A DNA stretch of 64,000 nucleotides from Blastomyces gilchristii SLH14081 (lineage: Eukaryota; Ascomycota; Eurotiomycetes; Onygenales; Ajellomycetaceae), in the NCBI RefSeq assembly GCF_000003855.2, contig NW_003101682.1, positions 5,826,579-5,890,578 of the forward strand, read 5' to 3'. Of this stretch, positions 24,501 to 35,210 are shown piece after piece. Position 1 is the stretch's first letter; each line of letters begins with the position of its first letter. The position numbers and the translations under genes are program-made. The notes under the pieces were generated by a model. It had not been told where the DNA came from. It was given only the letters and a program-made list of their open reading frames with translations, and searched no databases.

Positions 24501-26310
24501 GAGATAATCACAGATTATAAGAATGTTAAATACTTCATAACTATCTGTAAACTCACTGAATAACAGATGTGATAATCTGAGTTTCTAAGCTACTTTTATT
24601 TTATAACATACTATCACCTCAGCAGTCAGAACTTGATGACAGATGCACTCTCACAATGAGAACAAGATATACTGTTTAATGTGACAGACACATGCTAAAT
24701 GAATTGAGAACACTGACTCTTGAATCTGAAGATATTAGTTAATTATAATAAGATTATTCATAACACTATACACACTGCTCTGATTAGAACATTCTCTCTT
24801 TGAACTAATACTGATATCTTCACTTCTTCTACACTGAATGAACTGTGGTATATAGTAGCTCAGGCTGATGAACTTCTTCAAATCCTCACTGAAGCAGTAT
24901 AACAAGAAGCATCTCAATTTCCTTCAGAATTATATATAAAGACTGATATCTCAGAATATTCAATAGATGACAGTAATACTCTGTGATTTCATGAATGACA
25001 CTGAGTCTCTCACTCTGAACTCTTATACACCTGAATAATACAAGAGATGCATGATTCATATATAATCAATCATTCAGACTGTAAATAACTGTACTGAACA
25101 ATCTCTTAAGAATTCTACTAATCTGAGATATCAAATAGCATCAGATATTTTATCTGAAACTGTAACTGTTGTTCTTTCATCATCTTGTAAAAGAACTGTA
25201 GAAAAGATCTACTAAAATCACTTGATATTTCTAATAGAATCTGATAAGATGTGATAATTGACTTCACTGTTAATCTCTCTGAGAGTAAGAATTATAGAAA
25301 CATTCTGATTATCATGAACTGATTGAGTAAAGATATAATATTGAAATCATGTAATAAGATAAATATTAAATAAGTTGCTGAAGTCTTCTTACAGAGTTCA
25401 TTTTATTAAATATATGAATTACTGAGATCTATTATATCAGATTAAGATTATTAATTTGTGAGTGCTCTCTGAACAAGAATCTGTCAAGTTTTCAAGATTA
25501 TACACTGTTTATTAACTATCTATCACTCTGAGACTGATGATGCATTGAAACAGATAATTCAGATTATAAAGAATTATCTTTGTAAGTTCTGTAATCACTT
25601 ATAAGATAATTGATGTGATCTTCTTCTACATACAGAGATTGCTATCAACTGTTAAGATTCTATTTCAACAGATATAAGCCTGTTCTTTCTTATATACAGA
25701 TATCACATGAAAGTGTTGAATCTTCTAGAGATTATACAGTTCACACTCAATCTCTGCAGTCTGATTGAGATCACTGATAATATAGTAATAAAGCTCTGAG
25801 ATATCTGTAACTAAGCAGAGGCCTTCATGATAACTGTGAAACAAGATCAAGAAGATTAAATTAACATCTGATGAGATTTCACAGAGCAGTACAAGATAGA
25901 AGACCTTGTGTGATTGAATCTCAAGAATATACAAATCACACATTCATCTTATACACTAGATTACCACTATGTCAGGTATAAAGTGATAGAAGTTCTAGAT
26001 AGTCACAACTACCATCTTGACACATCATCAGAAATTCATAATATCTTTCACACAAGCTTACTCTGCTATGCTGTCACTGATCTGTTCCCTTCTTAACTGA
26101 CTTCTGACTAACAGCTGCCAGGCATCATAGAAGAAGATAATGAGCTTGAGTGAGAGATTAAGAATATTCTTGATAAGAGACCCCGCGGCTGTGACTGACA
26201 ATATCTCATGAAATGAGTCAGCTATAATTGCCTGACCTGAACTCTGAGCTTCACATTATCTGAGACAGCAGCCCTTGACTGATGAGAACTATGTACCCGC
26301 GATTCTATAT
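21530..26310 (+). pseudogene. gag-pol polyprotein of gypsy copy 3, inactivated
   Basis: Same domain order as copies 1 and 2. Gag with a zinc knuckle near 22,460-22,500. Protease near 22,755, where the DSG catalytic triad is still intact, unlike the other two copies. RT about 23,470-23,960, with YLDDILIF intact near 23,857. RNase H 24,200-24,680. Integrase about 25,240-25,780, and chromodomain about 26,145-26,290. It is the least damaged copy at active-site motifs but still carries many stops at Trp and Gln positions. The segment 25,914-26,096 is an open piece of the integrase C-terminal region. Confidence 0.9.
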
Positions 26311-26333
26311 CACTTCTGAAAAGAGGGGACTAA

Positions 26334-26647
26334 TGTGGCAGGCTGCGCCTGATCAATGATATAGACTATTTCATTACACTTCACAGATTTCTACTGTTTC
26401 AATTCTCAGTCACTTCACAGATTTCTGTCATTCTAATTCTCAGTCACTGATTCTCAGCTGAAAATCTATGGAATTTCTATTCCTCTGCTCTGAAGCTTCA
26501 CTGTGTACATTATCATGTACATGTATAAATATTTACTCTGATTGCTGATTCTCACACTTTCTCTTTCTTTCCTTCTCTAATGTTTTTCTCTTTGTTATAT
26601 AAGACCTATCAATATCATACTGATCTATTCGGCGTAGGCCTCTTACA
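26334..26647 (+). repeat. 3' LTR of gypsy copy 3
   Basis: 314 bp, same 34-bp duplication as its partner, start TGTGGCAGG, end CTCTTACA. Confidence 0.92.
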
Positions 26648-27539
26648 GAAAGACTTTTATATATAAAACATCTGATATTTTTCACATCAGTTCAGTAACT
26701 AGATTAGATTTTTAAAGAGAATCTAATAAACTAAAATTGATTTTGGAGATAAATCAATAAAATCTTTACAATCTCTTTCTTAAGATACAGTGAGAGAAAG
26801 TATGATATTAATTAATAATAAATCACATAATATAACAGTTTTTGAGAGAAAAACTGACAAAAAATAAGTTAATTTTTTGCAGAGAAATTGATTAAAACTA
26901 TTCAATTTTATTCTAAATCATTCAACTCTTCTCACACAATAAGTATGCAACTCAAATCAGTTAATAAAGAGTATAAAAAAGAATTAAGTATTAATAAAAG
27001 CTCTTCAGTCACTGAAAATGTAATTCTTACTTAAAAGAATGTAAAATTATAATAGAAAACAACTCTATTTTTAATTCTTTATAAGAATATTGTATAAAAT
27101 TCAGAGAAAAACATCTTACTTTTTTAATAGAAGTAAACAACTAATTCTAAGATCTTTTTTTTTTACATTGAGTGCTGTAGAAGAATGAGATAGAAACTGC
27201 TAAGATATACACTACTATATACTCTCTATCAAGACTTTTTCTCTTCAGAGTCTTAATATTATAGAGAATATAAGTCTGTTTCCATATAATAATATAAATA
27301 TTATAAGTGAGATGTAGAGGAACTGATTATTTATATCTTAAAATAGAAGACTTTGTCAATAATTATATTAATATAGAGTTAATTCTTAAATTCAATAGAA
27401 ATCTAGTGTTATTATTCTCAATCTCTTACAGAGTATATTGAATATTGAGATATTAAAACTAGATTTAATATATCTCTCTGTACAGAGATCAAAGACTCAG
27501 TCAGATCTCGAAGTATACTGATTTTATAGTTGTCATTAT

Positions 27540-27880
27540 CTGGTGAATATATGTTGAATACTGTTAATAAGATATCTTTTTATATCTTTCTGTCAGAGAT
27601 AGGCCAGGTTGAATAAGATGATACATAAGTGAGACTTGATATTAATGTCTTGATACATCAGAGACAGATATGAAGATTGAACTTTAAATATATCTGTTAA
27701 TTATATGCTTAATACTTTTACTAAGGTATCTTTTTGTATCTTTCTGCCAGAGATGAGCCAGATTGAGAAGAGTGATATGTGAGTGAGACTTGGCATTGAT
27801 GTTTTGAAACATCAAAGATAGACAGGGTTTTTGCAAAGATTGCTTCTCAGATATCTTCACAATTACAGATTGAGAATCTT
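27540..27880. repeat. tandem array, about 154-bp unit, element X copy 1
   Basis: Two units with the landmark TATCTTTTT...TCTTTCTGYCAGAGAT at 27,571 and 27,725. The inverted homologue at 58,240-58,470 keeps CpGs where this copy has TG or CA. Confidence 0.8.
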
Positions 27881-27924
27881 TCAAATCAAGAAGATTGATG
27901 CATATGACTAGGTCTCTTCATCTT

Positions 27925-28160
27925 ACAATTTGTATGGCAATTTGGCCCGGGGTTGTGGTGTAATAGAGGTGAACAGGGGATAATCCCACATAGGAGTTTC
28001 GAATGATATCTGGTTCATGTTTGGCTGAATAACTCCACCACCACACGGGATATGCGGTTGGCGATGGGGTCAAAATGCCTGTATGATCGAGGGCTTTTCA
28101 ATGAATCTATCAGCGTGCTCTTATTCAAAAGATTGAGCGAGTTCGTGGTGAAGCGGTTGA
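27925..28160. other. CpG-retaining patch of unknown nature
   Basis: About 235 bp with near-normal composition (GGCCCGGGG, ACGGGATATGCGG, GTTCGTGG) between CpG-depleted element X and a LINE fragment. A GTTTCGAAT stretch resembles part of a pol III B box, but I could not fold a tRNA. I do not recognise a protein. Confidence 0.4.
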
Positions 28161-28270
28161 TGTGAATCTGAAGTCTTTGATACTGAACTATTTACAATAG
28201 TGAAAGCTTTCAAACTTATTGAAATAAAATCTCATAAAAGAGAAAATACTTTGAAAGTTTCTTTGATGAA

Positions 28271-28624
28271 ATGAAACAAGACAAGACTGAGATAAAAATA
28301 GAAGTATCACAAGAATCTTCAATCTCATTCATTTTATTTGCAATATACACTGCATATCTATTCAAAAATAGAAATATGAGAATAGTGCAATCTCTGAGTT
28401 ATATGAATGATATTGGCCTAGTCTACAGCTCAAAAACTATCAAAGAGAATTTAAAAGTGATTGAAAAAGCTGCAAAGGAAATCTTTATTAGAGCAGATAT
28501 TAATCAAATGCAATTTGATATGAATAAAACTGAGTTAATTTATTTCTTTTCTAGATTCAATGAGAAAGAACTATCTCTAAATCTTTTAAATAGAGAGATT
28601 AAAGCCAGTGTAAATGTCAAATGA
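28271..28624 (+). pseudogene. LINE reverse transcriptase fragment, copy A
   Basis: 117-codon open piece. VSQESSISFILFAIYTAYLF matches the conserved PQGSPLSPILF region of LINE reverse transcriptases. SYMNDIGLVYS is the YMDD active-site box with the first Asp changed to Asn. A downstream NKTELIYF segment fits the next RT block. It corresponds to the minus-strand RT in the LINE at the right end of the window, where YMDD is intact. Stops follow, so it is inactive. Confidence 0.85.
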
Positions 28625-30039
28625 TTAGAAGTATGGTTAAACTCTAAGTTGAATTTTAAATATCACATTCAACAAAGAACTGTCAAGATAGAAAGACTAT
28701 TGAACAATATAATCAGACTATCAAATACAGAGAGAGGTCTATTCTTCCAGGCTATGAAACAGTTATATATAGCTTGTATTACCTCAGCAGCTGATTATGA
28801 AGTTCAAGTTTTATGAAATAATCAAGGGAATTTCACTGAACTCTTTCAAAGTCTGCAAAACAGAGCTCTGAGAAGAATTCTGAGAGTATTCAAATCATCT
28901 TCTATTAAAGCAATGAAAATTGAAGCTTCAATTTTTCCTCCTGCTATTAGATTTGAGAAGGCCTATATGAACTATGCTCTGAGAGATATAAAGATGAGCT
29001 GAAATTATATAATCAGAGAAAGAGTCTCTTCTTCATTTTCATTAATTAACTCTGGAAATGAACTGGACTGAAATAGACTTCTTGATTGAAATGAAAATAA
29101 TTCTTCAAAGGAAATGTCTTCTCAACTGTACAGACTATGCTCACTGATTAAAAATCAATTTTCTTCTTTAAATATTGAAAAAGTTGATCATGAGAAGATA
29201 TCTCTCTGAAGAGAAAAGCTTGAATCTCTTATAGACTTGTAAATAAGTGAACTATCTAAGAAGAAAGAATATAAACAGCATTTGAAAAGGAATTTGTATA
29301 ATTAATATAGAAGACTCTATTCTGATTTATTCAGATAACTTCAAAATGAAAATTTGAATAGATTAGACACAGACATTGCTTATACTGAGATAATATCAGT
29401 TTATCTCAGATTTCTGAAATTTAGACTGTGAATCTAAAGTCTTTGATGCTGAACTATTTGTAATAGTGAAAGCTTTCAACCTTATTGAAATAAAATCTTA
29501 TAAACAGAGGAAAATAGTTTGAAAGAGATATACATATTCTCTATAGTCAAGCTGCTTTAAAAGACTAGAAATAGTCAGATCTATATAATCAATGAATCTT
29601 GAACTGATCTTAAACTCTGTTTGAAAATCAAAGAGAAGAATATCAGAGCTGATACTTTATCTACACAAGTTTCTACTCATATGAATATTCATGACAATTA
29701 ATTGACTGATTCAGCTAGACTGGCCGCCGGGACCATGAATTTCACATTTGGTCCCATTTGGTCTGGTCTCATACATTTCTTAGCATGAGTCTCACCAGGA
29801 CCAAGCCTCAAAAAAATTTGAAAATGAACCATTTCTGAGAGAAATGGCGTGAAAAATGACCAGATTTAATTCAAGAACAGTGAAATGAGAGTAATTTTTC
29901 AGGATAAACTATGAAAGATGATCATTCATTCAAAATCAGAATGAGACTGAGACTGAAGATCAAAATCAGTTCTATTCAGTTCATTCAGTGATTGCTTATA
30001 TAATCAGAATTTGGTAACAATTATTGATAACACTCATGA

Positions 30040-32480
30040 AACAACTAAATACATTCTTGTACAAGTTTATTCTTCACTTTCTTATGAAAACTACACTTCT
30101 CTGATATACTGTGATCAGAGGTATTAAACTGTCTGATAATTCTATGTTTTATAATCATGCATTTCTTGATTGTTTCTTCTTATAATTGTTCTCAGTAATA
30201 GTGATAAATATCTTGACTTGAGTTGAACTTTCACTTCATTCTCATCTCTGTCAATGAAATTATCAGAATATCACACATTATCAGTGTAACAGTTGAATAT
30301 ATACTCTCAACAATTTTTCATAACTCTAGAATTGATTTGATGTGTAAATTTATCAGATCATCTTGAAGATAGCAGTTAAATTCAGTTTTACAAGTATATA
30401 GTTTTGCCTGATTTTCAGTTGTAATCAATGTATACAAGTTCTGTTTCAAAGTTAGTATTATAGTTCTATGTGATATGAAGTGTTATCAAAGATTGTTACT
30501 TACTAGAGAATTGTATTCCACTGTCTTCACATCTCAAACATCTGCTTATTCAAATCTCTGATAGTTGACATTGTAGTAGTCTCAGATTAATTTAATATAT
30601 AAGTCTTGTTCCTCCTCTATTCAATCTTGAGAAGTGTAGATATTAACATAATGAGAGAGATCTAGTAGAGCTGCTACAGCATAGTACTCTGCAAAAGATT
30701 GTTTCATTTTGCTGTAGTAATATGCCAGTTTATTTCTTACAGCAATAATAGTCTGTGCTATAGCATCATTCCAGACTGAATTTCTTTTTAAGTGATTCAA
30801 CTGCTTCTCAAGATGAGTAAATAAACAGTTATACACTCATCAGGCTGACTGCAGCATTGATGTATGAGTGATTGAGACTGTCTTTATTATCTTATAAAAC
30901 TGAAGCAGTAAATCAATCACATATTTCAACTGAGTTCACTTCATATCAGAAAGTTTCAATATCTGAATCTTTTTCTGATCAGAGTGTTGCACTCAATAAT
31001 CAATCATCTGACACAATTGAAGAGTCTGAACAGTTATCTTATATGTTGAACTTCACTGTGTTCTAACATTCTGTATCATATTCAGTGATGTGACTGATTT
31101 GTTTATTTATTGAATATCATGAAATCATTATTATTATTTAGAAGAGATACAAATCACATTAGCAATGTTTCAAATCTATAGTAGTTAAATTATTAGTTAA
31201 TCTATTCAAAATTAACAGTAGTATTATCAAAAAGCATTACTAAAAAGCAATATTAAAAAGTGTTATCAAAAAATATTATCTTTTACAAAGTGAATGTAAA
31301 AGTTACTTGAGTAATCACTTTCATCTCATTCTCATCTCAAGAACCAGTTATCTCATTATTCTTCATCTCAATGTTAAGATTCTTTATCAGTGTTTGTATC
31401 ATAAGTTGAATCACATGAGCAATGCAGAGAATATGACCTTGTTTATCATTTCAGAAATACAAAGCCAATTTTTGCTTCAAGCTCTTCATCATAGTGTAGT
31501 TATTCACAGTATTATCAGTTGTAATTGTAAGAAGACTGAAACTAATATCTCAATAGTCATTTTTAATCACAGTTATTAATATCTCTGTCATATAATTCCC
31601 AGTATGACTACTGATCAATGATTCAAATTCAATTAATGTCTCTTAATAAGTTCAGTTCTCATCAATGTAATAACATATAACTTTTATAAATGCAAGATTG
31701 TTTGTACTAGTTCATGTATTCACTGTGAGAGATACTCTTTAATGATTCTTCAACTCTGATTCTAGATGTTGTATATTGACTTTATAGTGTGTCTTGAGAT
31801 TGAACTGAAGACAGAATCAATGTGAAATATGAAGATTTGAATTAAGCATTTGAAGAAGTGTTCAGAATTTGAGATTTTCAATTGATCAAAGAGAAAGATT
31901 CAGAGATATATACATGCAAAGTAATTATTCACAGAAGTTATCAGATAAGAGTTGTGGAATCAGAGTACTGATATAAGGTCATTTTCACATGATTTTCTTC
32001 AAATTAGAAAGTTAGTATTATCAAAAATTATTATCTGATAGAGTAACTTATCAGCTCAGTAGTAATTTTCTGATTATTTTTCTTTTATTCTCTGCATTCT
32101 GATGACTTCAGATGTCAGAAAATTTCTTCAGAGTCATGATCAGTTTATGATGAATATTTCTGAATAAAGTTACAGTAATTGCAGCAGAGAGATAACTCTT
32201 CAGTAATCTGCAATGTAATCTATTGATAATTATTTCATAGTTCATCTCAATATTTGTATTGAGTTTTTCATAAATTTCATGACCTGGAATCAGATGTGAA
32301 GAATGAAGTGATTATTCATTATAATTGAAAGAGAGCATTCTGTGTTGAATTATAAACAATATAGACTTTGTGATTCACAGTGATTTCTTGAAGAGTTTGT
32401 GAATCTTCAATAGAAGTAAAAGAAGTGAAAGAAGTGAATTCAGAAGACATAATAATAATTTGAGAAAGATGATAATTTAT
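30040..32480 (-). pseudogene. hAT transposase, copy 2, inactivated
   Basis: Minus-strand landmarks: a possible N-terminal Cys zinc finger about 32,160-32,200. TTDNTVNNYTM near 31,500-31,530. CIAHVIQLMIQTLIK near 31,395-31,440. An open piece 30,621-30,836 holds WNDAIAQTIIAVRNKLAYYYSK and YAVAALLDLSHY, the helix pair found before hAT dimerisation domains. The hAT_C-like region with CDILIISLTEM is near 30,230-30,300. The protein would excise and reinsert the element. Stops between these blocks are mainly RIP-type. Copy 1 shows the same blocks on the plus strand at 17,000-19,480. Confidence 0.87.
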
Positions 32481-32781
32481 TTTCAATAACTGATCACTGA
32501 TGTGTGTAAGAAGAATTAATATAAGAGAAAATAATCTTGTTTCTTAGCTTAGTTATAATTTTAGTACTAACTCAGATTGAATATCATCAATGTATAAAAG
32601 TAAATAAATAATCTTAATTAATCTCTATCATATTTCTTGAAATATATTAATATTGTGAAAGAGAGTGTTACTAAATTACATTATCAGATGATATTATTCA
32701 AAATATATTAATATTATAAATATCAATGTTGAAAAAATGTTGATACTTATATATTATAGTGATTTGTAAATCATGATAGTT

Positions 32782-32806
32782 AAATATATATATATATATA
32801 TATATT
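32782..32806. repeat. (TA)n tract inside hAT copy 2
   Basis: Short TA dinucleotide run. The matching tract in hAT copy 1 is where gypsy copy 2 inserted. Confidence 0.85.
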
Positions 32807-32939
32807 GTTCCTGACTTGATTACAACTTGTACAATAATTTTTAAAAACTCAAAATTAATTTCAATTATTAATAATTATGAACTTATAACTAACTAATATA
32901 AAAAGAAAAAAATTTTTTCTACTTATTATCTTTCTTCTC

Positions 32940-33770
32940 TTTCTGATTCTTCTTATCATTCTTCATAATTCACTTCTTATTCTTCTTCTTCTTCTTCTTC
33001 TCCTCATCTGAGATGATAATCATCTCAAAATCTCTCTTCACTGTCTTCTCAGAGAAGGGTTTTCACTGCTCTCTCTTAGTCAGGTCAACCTGTATCTCAA
33101 AATCCTGCATTTTCTGGTCTGCTGTCTCGGGTTTCATCTCAGTAGTAAGCAGATTGACATACTCAGAGAGCAGGGCTGTCTTCTCAATGTTCTGAATTAT
33201 GAAGTGCATTTGAGACCTGAATAAGACCTCAATTCTCTCCTTCTCTGTCAGCTTCTGCTAATTAATTAGAGAACAGAAGTGTTATCAAAAATCATTATCT
33301 TTCAATAAATAAAAAACTTATCAGTTTTAGCTTCTTTGTCTTCTACTTCAACATCTTCTCAATCTTCTTCTATCATTACTTATTTATAGTAACACTCTTC
33401 TTCTCTCTCTCTCTCTTTATCTTGATCTCAAATTATTCTCAGAACTTCTTCTAGTCTCACTGCTGCTGTATAAGACTCTTCACTGTCTTCTTCTTCAATC
33501 TCTCATGAGTGATGTCATTCACATTATTTCTATACTTAGTTCAGTCTAAATCTATCAGAAGTATTACTTAAAATCATTATCATTCTACTTTCTTATGAAG
33601 TCTCTTTAAGGTATTATAACATGTCTTACAATCTGTCTCTTCTTACTTAAACATCTTCTTCTTCTCTCTCTTCAATCTGTGACAGTGCTCACGCGCCTTG
33701 ATGATCTGCAGAACTGCAGAATATTTGAAGAGAAATGACATGATTGATTTTAATAAGTGTTGAAGAGAGG
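32940..33770 (-). pseudogene. Lys/Glu-rich coding remnant upstream of the hAT transposase
   Basis: On the minus strand, a segment at about 33,250-33,000 stays largely open. It encodes an acidic/basic, coiled-coil-like stretch ending in a long Lys run. It is preceded by a T-rich 60-70 bp piece ending TTAATTAG that looks like an intron end, and before that a basic Cys/His stretch near 33,690-33,600. It is conserved in position in hAT copy 1 (3,950-4,720). It could be the N-terminal part of the transposase or a second gene of the element; I cannot decide. Confidence 0.4.
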
Positions 33771-33789
33771 TGAAGATAGAAGAGACAGT

Positions 33790-33912
33790 CAGAAATGATA
33801 TAATAATAGTGATAATGATAATAATGATGATAATGATAGTGATAATGATAATGATAATAATAATAGTGATGATGATGATGATGATAATAATAATAATAAT
33901 GATGATGAAAGA
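33790..33912. repeat. ATGATA/ATAATG-type microsatellite
   Basis: About 120 bp of imperfect ATR-trinucleotide units inside hAT copy 2. The His/Tyr-rich translation on the minus strand is an artefact of the repeat. Confidence 0.9.
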
Positions 33913-35000
33913 GAGAGTGCATTGAAATATATTACTGACTTATCAAATATAAAGAGACTCAAAGAAAATATTAACAGCTTTCAGCAATGTACAGAAACAG
34001 CTACAGTGTTGCATAGCAATATCATCTTCATTCAATACATGCACTGTTGATATTCTTTGTATACAGTTATCATATAATCTGTATCAGAGATATATGCAGA
34101 AAACAGATCTTTGTTGCTAGAATAAATGATTGCAGCAATTCTCTGTTTTTATATTATAAAGATAAGTTATTCTTATTTCTTTCTTCTCTCTTTTCTCTTC
34201 TTCAATCAATCACTAATTTCAAGCTGATATGAAAACTATTAAAACACTCTCAGAAACTCTCAAATTGAAGAGTATAGACTAATTAAATTTCAAATGCAGA
34301 AGAAACTAAATTATCTTCTACAGATTCAATTATTCATCTCTCTTTAAATAAAACAGCAGTTGTGTCTCCTCTCTCTCTCAACTAAACAAAACATGGCCTG
34401 TGAAAAGCAAGTACCACATCAGGCCATAATGATCAACACAGTCCCAGCATGCAGGGCTGCATATGCACAGTGTATGCTGGACTGAGAGGCTGCATGAGTT
34501 GTAAACTGATGGCAGCATCCCAGGGAGAGTCATGCAGTGTGAGAAAGCTGCAACTCTCAGTCATGTGTACAGAGAGTGAATCACTGCAGTAAGTGTATAT
34601 GCATTGAAGTAATGCTTTTTAATAATACTCAGTCTCTGATATAATGAAAATAGAGTCTCTCTGTGAGATCTGTTTCTATCAGAAGTCAGGAAATCTTATA
34701 TTTCTTAAGATCATCTTCACACACCTTGTCTGTGAAATTGATAAGAGAAATCATCAATTTCAGTATTCTGTTCTTAATGTCATTCAAGTGACAGCAGAGT
34801 TCACCCTGGCCACACTTTTTAAGTGTATATTTTCTAATTATTCACATCTATATAGATATATACTGATTATTTATTAGATGATATTAAGACAATAGCTCAT
34901 TGTGACTATGTTACTCTCACTGTGAGAGATACATAGTTGATAATAAACATTGCAAAGACTCTGAGAAGTGAGTATTTTAGAGATACTGTAGCTCTGTGAT
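33913..35000. other. unassigned right part of hAT copy 2
   Basis: No gene recognised. About 34,380-34,600 is richer in G and C but has no CpG (many TGCA and CATG words), as if an originally GC-rich segment had lost CpGs. It could be leader sequence of the transposase gene or captured DNA. It has no counterpart elsewhere in the window. Confidence 0.4.
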
Positions 35001-35003
35001 CTT

Positions 35004-35210
35004 GATTTTTTTTTATTTTTATTTTTTATTTTTTTCTTTTTCTTTTCTTTTTTTTTTATTTTTCTTTTTCTTTCTGTCTCTTTTTTTCTTTCTCTTCTTT
35101 TTTTCTTTCTCTTTTTTTTTTTTTTTTTTTTTTGTTGTGATTTTTTCTTGTTATTTTGTTTTTTATTTTTTTGTTATTTTTTGTATTTTACATTTTTTTT
35201 TTTTAATTAA
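35004..35210. repeat. poly-T / pyrimidine tract
   Basis: About 200 bp, almost all T with scattered C, inside hAT copy 2. The Phe-rich translation has no meaning. Confidence 0.9.

Larger units (their letters stand above)
20894..26647 (+). mobile_element. full-length chromodomain Ty3/gypsy element, copy 3
   Basis: LTRs of 314 bp at 20,894-21,207 and 26,334-26,647, with 5-bp target duplication GAAAG (20,889-20,893 and 26,648-26,652). A polypurine tract GAAAAGAGGGGAC precedes the 3' LTR. It is inserted in element X; the uninterrupted site is visible at about 59,342-59,366 (inverted). The 5' LTR keeps many CpGs and the 3' LTR fewer. Confidence 0.95.
19742..27900 (-). mobile_element. element X copy 1, unidentified repeat split by gypsy copy 3
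   Basis: Segments 19,742-20,893 and 26,648-27,900 match the region 58,180-60,170 in inverted orientation. Read on the minus strand, the order is a tandem array with a unit of about 154 bp, an AT-rich leader, a tandem array of about 53 bp, then a Lys/Ser-rich coiled-coil reading frame. No reverse transcriptase or transposase is found in it. It may be the 5' part of a larger retroelement (promoter monomers plus an ORF1-like gene), but its termini are not defined here. hAT copy 1 abuts it on the left. Confidence 0.55.

Noticed and set aside
27684..27884. Small frames sharing a KRYLS...IKHIIN pattern here and at 58,113-58,301
   Set aside because: Explained by shared tandem repeat DNA of element X, read in either direction; no start context or wider conservation.
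31307..31579. 90-codon plus-strand frame, repeated almost identically at 17,905-18,177 on the minus strand
   Set aside because: Conserved only because both lie antisense to the hAT transposase; the real coding strand carries the DNA-N and C-x2-H motifs.
32782..32806. TA run as the end of a transposon
   Set aside because: Alignment with hAT copy 1 shows the sequence continues on both sides, so it is internal to the hAT element.
33689..33922. His/Tyr-rich frame that could look like a metal-binding protein
   Set aside because: Product of a trinucleotide microsatellite.
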